Source: Rhizobium sp. SL42 (GTDB lineage: Bacteria > Pseudomonadota > Alphaproteobacteria > Rhizobiales > Rhizobiaceae). Taken from it: a stretch of 64,000 nucleotides of DNA. Below the pieces are notes generated by a model. That model had not been told where the DNA came from. It saw nothing but the letters and a program-made list of their open reading frames with translations, and ran no database searches. This document shows positions 26,823 through 33,523 of this stretch, one piece after another; within the stretch, counting starts at the first letter, position 1, and each line of letters opens with the position of its first letter. A program made the position numbers and the translations under genes. The DNA lies in the NCBI RefSeq assembly GCF_021729845.1, contig NZ_CP063399.1, positions 1-64,000 of the forward strand. Reading direction: 5' to 3'.

Positions 26823-27728
26823 ATGAAATCGAGCCTTGAGCACCTCCCGGAAAAGAAACAGCGTGAGCTTGCTCGCGTCGTCGAGATCATCGAGGAAGAG
26901 TTTGCAGACGCCCTTTCCGGCGCAGAATCCGACTTCAAGAAGCGCGGCCGCATCCTCAAGATCATCCTCTTCGGGTCCTACGCACGGGGAACCTGGGTCG
27001 ACGAACCCCACACGATGAAGGGCTACCGGTCCGACTATGACATCCTTGTCATCGTCAACACGGGCAAGCTCGCCGACCGCCAATACTGGGACAAGGCGGA
27101 AGACCGCCTTCTATGGGATCCGGGTGTGAAGACACCGGTTGGGCTGATCGTGCATGGACTGCGGGAGGTCAACAAGGCTCTAAAGGACGGCCAGTATTTC
27201 TTCGCCGAGATCCGCCGCGAAGGCATCGTCCTGCATGAGATTGACGATGAGCCGCTAGCTGAACCGCAATATCTCACTGCAGATCAAGCCTACAAACTGA
27301 GCACGGGGCACTTCACCCAACAGTTGCCAGCAACAAATGAATTCGCCGAGTTGGCAAAAATCGCGTTTGAAAGAGGCTGGCAAAAGCGAGCGGCGTTTTT
27401 GCTACATCAAGCCGTCGAAACAGCATATTCGTGCATGCTTTTAACTCTGACGAATTACAGCCCGGCATCGCACAATCTCAAATTCCTTCGCGGCCTTGCC
27501 GAGGGACTCGATCGCGAGCTCGTCGACATTTGGCCGCGCGACCAGCACAGGTTTACCGCCTGGTACAACGTTCTGAACGAGGCCTATGTAAAGGCGCGGT
27601 ATTCCGATCACTTCGAGATCAGCGACGAAGCGCTGTCATGGCTAATCGCAAAGACACAGATCCTTCAGCAGACCGTTGAGGAAATTTGTCGGAACCATCT
27701 CGCACTCCTTGAAGCGAAAATCCGCTGA
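26823..27728 (+). CDS. Nucleotidyltransferase (MNT) fused to a HEPN domain
   Basis: A 301-residue protein. The N-terminal half has the minimal nucleotidyltransferase motif GSYARG followed by SDYDILVIV (GSx..DxD). The C-terminal half is a HEPN domain (AERGWQKRAAFLL-type start: FERGWQKRAAFLLHQAVE, then SHNLKFLRGL). MNT and HEPN pairs often act as antitoxin and RNase toxin; here they are one chain, with no clear RX4-6H RNase motif in the HEPN part, so an enzymatic AMP- or nucleotide-transfer role is also possible. ATG at 26823 is preferred; the frame is open further upstream. Confidence 0.8.
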   Translation: MKSSLEHLPEKKQRELARVVEIIEEEFADALSGAESDFKKRGRILKIILFGSYARGTWVDEPHTMKGYRSDYDILVIVNTGKLADRQYWDKAEDRLLWDPGVKTPVGLIVHGLREVNKALKDGQYFFAEIRREGIVLHEIDDEPLAEPQYLTADQAYKLSTGHFTQQLPATNEFAELAKIAFERGWQKRAAFLLHQAVETAYSCMLLTLTNYSPASHNLKFLRGLAEGLDRELVDIWPRDQHRFTAWYNVLNEAYVKARYSDHFEISDEALSWLIAKTQILQQTVEEICRNHLALLEAKIR

Positions 27729-28130
27729 GAGCGAGCAATGGGCCCTCCACCCGGATCAAATCCGCACGCGTGCGTGATCCGGGAGCGGCAATGAAGAATA
27801 TCGGAGGCATCAGCATCGCGACGGCTGCAAGCCAGGATGCCGGGAATTCTCGACACGCCAGGAACCGGTCAAATGGGTAGCCGCAGGAGCCTCAGCATCG
27901 CGCCCTGAAGGGAGAGGCGGGACCGACTGCCCCCGGGCCTGGCGTTCCGCTTGATACAAGCAACGACGAATTAGCTGCACTCCAATCGGCTACACGATCC
28001 GAGAGCACTTCTTACTCTTCGCCCAGATCGTGCAATTCGTCTATCGCGGCGATCGTACTCGTTCTAAAGCGGCCCTCTGCTGCACTGCCCTTGGCAATTG
28101 CTCTGGGACTGCTCTGATCCCGAAAAGCCG
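27729..28130. other. Intergenic region without recognisable genes
   Basis: No open frame of convincing length or codon use on either strand, no strong hairpin, no repeat. It is probably decayed sequence between acquired segments. Confidence 0.4.
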
Positions 28131-28355
28131 GCCCGTTCATAACTGAAATTTTTTGCGGTAATTTCCCGGCTGGGAGAAGGAGCGGAAGCATGAAGAGATC
28201 AAATTTTCGGACGTTGAACTGCTGCCCAGAATGATCTCCTGGCTCGGATTGCGTCTGGCGAGCTCGACAGGGAGGCCAAACGCAAAAAGCTCCTCGACGG
28301 TTATGGCGAGGAGCTTAAAAGCAAATATTCGGAGGGGGAGAATTTGCGAGTCTGA
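28131..28355 (+). pseudogene. Small decayed coding sequence with a frameshift, unknown family
   Basis: Protein-like sequence continues across two frames. About 28185-28225 reads RKHEEIKFSDVELLP in one frame; from 28227 to the stop at 28353-28355 another frame reads QNDLLARIASGELDREAKRK and then KLLDGYGEELKSKYSEGENL. Joined, they form one sensible helical polypeptide, so a single-base change near 28225 has probably split a small gene. It could also be two unrelated fragments. I do not recognise the family. Confidence 0.35.
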
Positions 28356-28379
28356 TTGGTTGCCGGGGGGGCTTGTATC

Positions 28380-28545
28380 GAAAACGGAAAAGCCTGCCGC
28401 GGGACGAGGTGCGGCAGGCTTTTCGAATGAATTGACAACGGCTGGGAGGAGGAGTGCCGCCGTTCTGTCAGGCGCCCTTTGGGAGGAGGAGTGGGTCGCC
28501 TGATACACGAAGCTCTGCGGGAGGAGGTGCATCGCTTCGATGTCT
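28380..28545 (-). ncRNA. Trans-acting small RNA of the alpha-r14 (NfeR1-like) type
   Basis: On the minus strand three hairpins in a row each present a CUCCUCC-type loop, complementary to Shine-Dalgarno sequences: stem CGAAGC/GCTTCG (28534-28539 with 28508-28513, loop ACCUCCUCCC); stem CAGGCG/CGCCTG (about 28497-28503 with 28468-28474, loop CUCCUCCUCCC); stem AACGGC/GCCGTT (28459-28464 with 28437-28442, loop CUCCUCCUCCC). A strong terminator hairpin follows. This architecture matches the rhizobial alpha-r14 family (NfeR1 in Sinorhizobium), which silences many mRNAs by pairing near their ribosome-binding sites. The exact 5' end is not known and no clear promoter is seen. Confidence 0.75.
28387..28424 (-). 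terminator. Terminator of the alpha-r14-like sRNA
   Basis: GAAAAGCCTGCCGC (28387-28400) and GCGGCAGGCTTTTC (28411-28424) form a perfect 14-bp stem with a 10-base loop that on the minus strand reads acctcgtccc, itself a degenerate copy of the anti-SD loop. The minus strand continues with cgtttt. Confidence 0.8.
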
Positions 28546-28631
28546 TGAAGATACCAGAGGCTGCCTTGATCGCCAGCGTTCAGATCGCAATGCAGCCATG
28601 CGCATGCTGCAATGCAGCATAAGCTATGTGC

Positions 28632-28970
28632 TTATTCTTCGGTCATTGCGGTCGAGACACAGCGTTCTCGGGATCTGGGCTCGAAACCGAGAACGAACTC
28701 GATCACCTTGGCAGATGACATTTCGCACGGCTTCAGCATCAGTCCTGATCCAGCCAATCGATAGAGGTTGAAGCTGACGATATCTGTTCCGCCAAGCTCC
28801 TGGCCATAGAGCCAGGTCCGTTTGCGATCCTGCGACCGCTTGACGGTCACGCCCCAAGCTCGACCGCCGAAATTTCCGTCAACGAAGCCGTCGGATAGTC
28901 TGGCAAGCGCTGCTTCAAATGAGGCGGGAACAGGAGGGGCTTCCCCGCTGGAGGTCAGGGCGCCAGGCAT
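28632..28970 (-). CDS. Conserved rhizobial hypothetical protein
   Basis: A 112-residue soluble protein (PASFEAALARLSDGFVDGNF, GRAWGVTVKRSQDRKRTWLY, then GGTDIVSFNLYRL). It looks like a compact globular domain with conserved-looking tryptophans and I have the impression of similar small proteins in other rhizobial plasmids, but no function is known to me. Its start overlaps the 3' end of the upstream Cys-rich gene by about 16 bp, so the two are probably cotranscribed and coupled. Confidence 0.6.
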   Translation of the reverse strand: MPGALTSSGEAPPVPASFEAALARLSDGFVDGNFGGRAWGVTVKRSQDRKRTWLYGQELGGTDIVSFNLYRLAGSGLMLKPCEMSSAKVIEFVLGFEPRSRERCVSTAMTEE

Positions 28971-29185
28971 TCGTCACAGATCCCACAGCCATCGTCATCC
29001 ATGCTCGATGCCGGGCGCAACTTTTGACAGCCGGGACAGATTGTTGCGTCCGAAGCGCACGTCTCTTCTCGTTCCGGCAGAAGAATTTCCATGCAGACTT
29101 TCGACGCCATATCGGCCGCGCTTTGATCCATCCCGATGCTCCAGTTGAGGCCCATACCAGAAATAGTGAGCATCGACGTCTGCAC
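28955..29185 (-). CDS. Small protein with C-terminal zinc-ribbon-like cysteine cluster
   Basis: About 76 residues from a GTG at 29185; an internal ATG (MLTISGMGLNW, four codons in) is an equal candidate. The C-terminal part has CPGCQKLRPASSMDDDGCGI then CDEC, giving CxxC and CxxCxxC pairs that probably bind one zinc ion. It precedes and overlaps the conserved hypothetical gene. Function unknown; such small zinc proteins often act as adaptors. Confidence 0.55.
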   Translation of the reverse strand: MQTSMLTISGMGLNWSIGMDQSAADMASKVCMEILLPEREETCASDATICPGCQKLRPASSMDDDGCGICDECLAP

Positions 29186-29264
29186 AAGTCGGCAGGTTGC
29201 GGTCAGGAGCTAGCCGCTCCATGCAATAACATCGAGCGGCCTTCTTGACGATTTTCTTCCGACC

Positions 29265-29912
29265 ATGTTCATTCCTGCGATGTTCAAGCCCACAAACGCA
29301 GTTCAGATCAGGGTTTCCATCGACGAGATCGAGCCGGACGTCTGGCGCCGGCTGGTGCTGCCGGTTCATTGGAACCTTCAGCACCTGCATCTGGGAATTC
29401 AGGCCGCCTTCAACTGGTGGAACTATCATCTCTACGAGTTTCGAATTGGTGGTCTGCGGTATGGTGATGTCGAGGTCCTGACGGAGGATGCGACCGACGA
29501 CGATCCTCGCGTCTTCGATCAAGAAGAAGTTCGTTTGCTGGACTTCGAGCAAGGCGCCATCTTCAGCTATCACTATGATTTCGGGGATGGCTGGCGGCAC
29601 ACTGTTGCTGTCGAGCAATTCCTGACGCTCGCGTCAACACCCAAAAACGGTAGCTGCATCGCCGGCGAAAGGGCGCGACCGCCGGAAGATGTTGGTGGTG
29701 TGTCAGGTTATGAGCGGTTCCTGGAGATCATCGCCGATCGGGAAAATCCAGAATATGCCGAGACCATTCGTTGGTGCGGTTGCTACTTTGACCCGGAATG
29801 GGTCGACCTCGCGGTGGTGGACAAGGATCTCCGCAACGCTCTGCGCTCGACCGTCAAACGGCGTCTGTATCAACAGAAACCTAAACCCATCCCTAAGAAA
29901 AGAAGTGGGTGA
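29265..29912 (+). CDS. Plasmid pRiA4b ORF-3 family protein
   Basis: A 215-residue protein of the pRiA4b_Orf3-like family. Typical elements are IEPDVWRRLVLPVHWNLQHL, NYHLYEFRIGG and FSYHYDFGDGWRHTVAVE, with PPEDVGGVSGYERF near the C-terminus. Members are frequent on plasmids and mobile elements; the biochemical role is not established. It overlaps nothing on its strand and may be autonomous. Confidence 0.85.
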   Translation: MFIPAMFKPTNAVQIRVSIDEIEPDVWRRLVLPVHWNLQHLHLGIQAAFNWWNYHLYEFRIGGLRYGDVEVLTEDATDDDPRVFDQEEVRLLDFEQGAIFSYHYDFGDGWRHTVAVEQFLTLASTPKNGSCIAGERARPPEDVGGVSGYERFLEIIADRENPEYAETIRWCGCYFDPEWVDLAVVDKDLRNALRSTVKRRLYQQKPKPIPKKRSG

Positions 29913-30370
29913 GGTTCGAGATAGACGCCTTGAACCACTCAGAACCAACGACCCGTTGTTGGAATACAGCTAAACACGTTATAATATCGGAGCCCCGGGG
30001 ATCGGTTTATTTTTACGCTGAATGGTTGGTGTAGGGCTGGAAGTTGCCAGAGAGCTTGTAGCTGCCAAATAGCAAAAGCCGACATATGCTGAAGGGCGTT
30101 TTTTTCAAGCAGAACCAGCACCCAGACATCGATTGAACGCTCATCGTTCCGCAGGTGCGTGTTGACGCGATCGTGTCCGGTCTTTGATTGGAACACCGTC
30201 AGGCGAATCATTGGAATTTACATGGAACCCAACATCGATCCCGGCTGCCGGTGTCCTCTTTGGCAAAACAAACGTGGATACGCTGTCGGAAGAGAAGGTT
30301 CCTTTCCTCTCGTACTTGCAAGTCGGTTTCAGCGCTGTCATTGCTACTCTAGAACGGGGGAAGTCAGTAA
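29913..30370. other. Leader region of the GTPase-caspase operon
   Basis: No certain gene. A TTG-started + strand frame at 30184-30378 encodes 64 residues (MIGTPSGESLEFTWNPTS, later VPFLSYLQVGFSAVIATLER) and its stop overlaps the GTG start of the next gene as GTGGCTGA, which would allow translational coupling. Codon use is plausible, but no family match is seen and its start is poor. The remainder presumably carries the operon promoter. Confidence 0.35.
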
Positions 30371-31714
30371 GTGGCTGAATCGATACTTATACGTTTCCTG
30401 AACAGCGGTCTCATCAACGTGGGTGGGGACGATTCAAAGCTTGAAAAGCTCTCACTAGCGGCCAAGGACTTATCAGAAAGTCTAAAGAAAGTCCCCTCCA
30501 AGGCGCTGAGATATTCACTGATCGCTTTTGACCCTGAGGCACCAGAGGACGACCCAGTGGTCGAAGAAGCGCTTTCAGCGCTCCAAAACCGGTGGGCCGC
30601 TTATCGAAACACTTTTTCCTCCACGCCGATCGTAGTCGTACGTGCCATGCTGCTCGAAGCGCTTTTGATCGCGTCGGCGGACGACGAACGTGTCGGAATT
30701 TGTTTCGTGAACTCCGCGCGAAACGTTTTGCCGATGATGCGTGCAGACAACGAACAAACGATCTGGTCGGGTGCAGTACAACAGGTCGAGACACAGGTTG
30801 ACGCTCGCGCCGAGGCCGAATGGGCGACGCCGGCGACGATCGCGGTTCCTGCGTTGAGGTTTGACATACCCGAGTTAGGCGCCGCCCAGCTTACTCCTTC
30901 GACGGTGAGTAAGCAGTGGCTCCAGAAGGAGCTGTTGGCCGCCGTAGCGCCGCAATATCATGATCCAGAACAGGGAAACGTAGCCACAGGCGGGAACCCG
31001 CACTGGCCGCAAAATCACCCTCAGCAGTGGGCTGGGGAGTTCGGGCGTCGTTCAGCCGTAACCATTGCCACCGCCATAGATTCAGCAGTCAGCAAAATTC
31101 AGATCGATCACCCAAATCTTGCTGAACCGTTCCAGACGCTCTCTAGTAGTGTATCCAGATATGTGGATGGCACTCTAAATGCGGTGGCGGCAGCAACCGC
31201 GGGGCTGCAGCGCCGCACGCAGCTACTGTGGTGGCGAGAGGCGCTGTTTTCGCCCAGCGCGCGAACAAGCTACAGGAACCTACCGTTAACTGTGGCCGCA
31301 GCGCAAATGGCATTCGACCTCTTCAACGATGTACCCCTCTTCTCGCCTGCCAGCGTGTCAGCTTTTTTGGAAGAAGCTGTCCGCCGTCTTCCAGAGGCAA
31401 ATGATTCCAAGCTCCGGCTGGTCTCGGATCTCGTAACCGAGGCCCAGGATGCCGAAACACTGGCCCCACTGAGAGCCATTGCTTCATCTTTGACGGGCGA
31501 GCCAGAGGGCCGCGGGCCGCTTCTCGCGTTGATTGGTCACCCGACCCACGCAGGCGCGAGAAACAAAGAAGTCTTCCAGCTTCTGACAGGCGTCCCGATC
31601 GACTCAATGCTGGGTCCAGTCGAATGGTCAGCGTGGCTATTCCGGGAGCTTCAGGCAGCGAGAGCGGCAACTGACGGAGCTACTACAAAACGGCGCGCAG
31701 CCAAGAAGGCCTGA
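30371..31714 (+). CDS. GASH-like all-helical protein of a GTPase-associated system
   Basis: A 447-residue, almost entirely helical protein (FLNSGLINVGGDDSKLEKLS, KVPSKALRYSLIAFDPEAPE, QQWAGEFGRRSAVTIATAID) with a basic Ala/Lys tail. Its position before two GTPase genes and a GAP1-like gene, its size and helix content match the GTPase-associated system all-helical (GASH) protein predicted by comparative genomics. The role is unknown; a sensor or scaffold for the GTPases is a reasonable guess. GTG start at 30371 follows GGGGGAAG; the next gene starts 4 bp after its stop. Confidence 0.7.
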   Translation: MAESILIRFLNSGLINVGGDDSKLEKLSLAAKDLSESLKKVPSKALRYSLIAFDPEAPEDDPVVEEALSALQNRWAAYRNTFSSTPIVVVRAMLLEALLIASADDERVGICFVNSARNVLPMMRADNEQTIWSGAVQQVETQVDARAEAEWATPATIAVPALRFDIPELGAAQLTPSTVSKQWLQKELLAAVAPQYHDPEQGNVATGGNPHWPQNHPQQWAGEFGRRSAVTIATAIDSAVSKIQIDHPNLAEPFQTLSSSVSRYVDGTLNAVAAATAGLQRRTQLLWWREALFSPSARTSYRNLPLTVAAAQMAFDLFNDVPLFSPASVSAFLEEAVRRLPEANDSKLRLVSDLVTEAQDAETLAPLRAIASSLTGEPEGRGPLLALIGHPTHAGARNKEVFQLLTGVPIDSMLGPVEWSAWLFRELQAARAATDGATTKRRAAKKA

Positions 31715-31718
31715 TCCA

Positions 31719-32681
31719 ATGGAGAAGTGTCAGCGGGAAACATGCTTCGCGCCCGAAATAGGATGCGACTTGGGTAATACTAACTTGTCCAACTGTCCCC
31801 TGTGGAGAGGTGCCCAGCAAAACGAGACAATCGAAGGCGATTATTCCGAAGAAGTGCGCCTTCCCTGGTCCGGGAGCGCACTCGGTCTAGCTGACCTTGG
31901 TTTCGTTTCCGGGCGGAAGCGGCCGATCATCATTGGTGTCGTTGGGCCACAGAATGCTGGAAAAACGACACTTCTCGCCGCATGGTATCTTCTTGTCGGG
32001 CGAGGCCTTGCTAGTCTTGGCGGCCGCCTGTTTTCGGGTTCCTACACGCTCTCCGGTTGGGAGGCAGTTGCCGGCGCAATGCGCTGGTCACCCGGGCACA
32101 CACCAGGTTTCCCCGCACACACGACAAGCCGCGGAGGTCGAGCGCCCGGTATGCTCCACCTTGCCTTTAAAAGGGAGGATGGCCGATCCATCGATTATCT
32201 GTTCACCGATGCACCCGGCGAATGGTTTCAAAAATGGGCACTTAACGCCGGCTCTCCCGAGGGGGAAGGTGCCCGTTGGATATCAACCAACGCGGATGCG
32301 TTTCTAATTATCGCGGATCGCGAAGCGTTGTCAGGCCAATCGATGGGGTCCGCACGTGGCTCTCTCCAGTTCTTGGCCAAGCGTCTCGGAGCAGAGCTTG
32401 GGGACCGGCCTGTCGCACTCGTCTGGACCAAAGCAGATGTCAAGATCGCCCCAGAGATGGAGACTGCGGTCCGGCGTGCGGTCGGCAACGCTATGCCAAG
32501 TTTCGACGAGCACTACGTGAGCGTGGTTGAGGAAGTGGATGCAGATCATCACCACAATAACGGGCAGGCGTTGACGAGGCTGCTTCGCTGGGCACTCGAC
32601 ATCGAGCGGCCGAAGATAAACCTGCCGCCGCTAAAAACAACTTCCAGCGATCCATTCTTCATGCTCGGAGAGAGCCAATGA
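31719..32681 (+). CDS. TRAFAC-clade GTPase (double-GTPase 2 type)
   Basis: A 320-residue P-loop protein. Walker A is GPQNAGKT (residues 76-83), the switch II/Walker B strand is DYLFTDAPGEWF (D164, DxxG-like), and the base-recognition motif is VWTKAD (237-240). The N-terminal 30 residues contain five cysteines (CQRETC, CDLGN, NCPLW) that may bind zinc. It overlaps the start of the next GTPase gene by 4 bp (ATGA), so the two should be made in similar amounts and may form a heterodimer. The family is predicted, with no biochemical work known to me. Confidence 0.8.
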   Translation: MEKCQRETCFAPEIGCDLGNTNLSNCPLWRGAQQNETIEGDYSEEVRLPWSGSALGLADLGFVSGRKRPIIIGVVGPQNAGKTTLLAAWYLLVGRGLASLGGRLFSGSYTLSGWEAVAGAMRWSPGHTPGFPAHTTSRGGRAPGMLHLAFKREDGRSIDYLFTDAPGEWFQKWALNAGSPEGEGARWISTNADAFLIIADREALSGQSMGSARGSLQFLAKRLGAELGDRPVALVWTKADVKIAPEMETAVRRAVGNAMPSFDEHYVSVVEEVDADHHHNNGQALTRLLRWALDIERPKINLPPLKTTSSDPFFMLGESQ

Positions 32682-33508
32682 CTGACGGCAGTGCCTCAAT
32701 CCTTCTGATCGGGGAGAGCGGCGTAGGCAAGACCCACTACGGTGCCCAACTTTTACGTCGTCTTATGAAGGGCGACGGCGCACTGCATATGGATGGTGCT
32801 GCTACGAACCTAGAGCCATTTGAAGAGGCACTCGAAAGTTTGAACGAGGGGAGAGCTGCAAGCCACACCGCAAGGAGCATCTACATCGACAGTGTGTGGC
32901 CTATCGCTGAAACGAATGGCCGACGAGCTGCCCTTGTCTGGCCGGAATACGGCGGCGAGCAAATTAAGTCGATCACAGACACACGCAGACTGCCGCATGC
33001 TTGGCATGCCCGGATTGGGGCGGCCGACGCATGGCTCTTGCTCATACGCCTTCAACAGACCCGCATCGGGGACGACATCTTTTCCAAGCCCCTAGCTGAT
33101 CTTCGCGGCACGTCGGTCCAAAACGGCGAGGTACATCCGTCTGACCAGGCTAGGCTTGTTGAACTGCTCCAAATGCTCATTTTCTCTCATGGTTCGACCG
33201 GAATGCATTCCTCCATTCCGCGCCTTGGTGTTCTCCTCACATGCTGGGATGAGGTGGGGCTAGACGAAAGACCGGCGGTGGCCCTTGAACAGCGTCTACC
33301 GCTTGTTTCCGCATTTGTGCGATCGAACTGGGCTAGTCCCGTTGTTATGGGGCTCTCTGCCCTCGAAAGATCACTGAGTCCCACCCACAGCGACATGGAC
33401 TATGTTACACATGGCCCAGAGCATTTCGGTTATGTCATTACGTCTGACGGCGTTCGGTCGGGTGATCTGACGCTGCCGATCCACACACTGCTTGATAGAA
33501 ACCGTTGA
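32678..33508 (+). CDS. Second P-loop GTPase (double-GTPase 1 type)
   Basis: A 276-residue P-loop NTPase. Walker A is GESGVGKT (12-19). LVWPEYGGEQ (about 87-95) stands where the DxxG switch II is expected but has Glu for Asp. TCWDEV (188-193) resembles the T/NKxD base-recognition motif with Trp at the Lys position. Guanine specificity is therefore inferred from family context. It lies between the other GTPase (4-bp overlap) and the GAP1-like gene (15-bp gap). Confidence 0.75.
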   Translation: MTDGSASILLIGESGVGKTHYGAQLLRRLMKGDGALHMDGAATNLEPFEEALESLNEGRAASHTARSIYIDSVWPIAETNGRRAALVWPEYGGEQIKSITDTRRLPHAWHARIGAADAWLLLIRLQQTRIGDDIFSKPLADLRGTSVQNGEVHPSDQARLVELLQMLIFSHGSTGMHSSIPRLGVLLTCWDEVGLDERPAVALEQRLPLVSAFVRSNWASPVVMGLSALERSLSPTHSDMDYVTHGPEHFGYVITSDGVRSGDLTLPIHTLLDRNR

Positions 33509-33523
33509 TCCCCGGGCGCCGCA

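Noticed and set aside
28444..28527. Three GGGAGGAGG(AG) repeats taken as a short direct-repeat or CRISPR-like array
   Set aside because: The spacing is irregular, the repeats are only 9-11 bases, and each lies in the loop of a separate minus-strand hairpin ahead of a terminator, so an sRNA explains them better.
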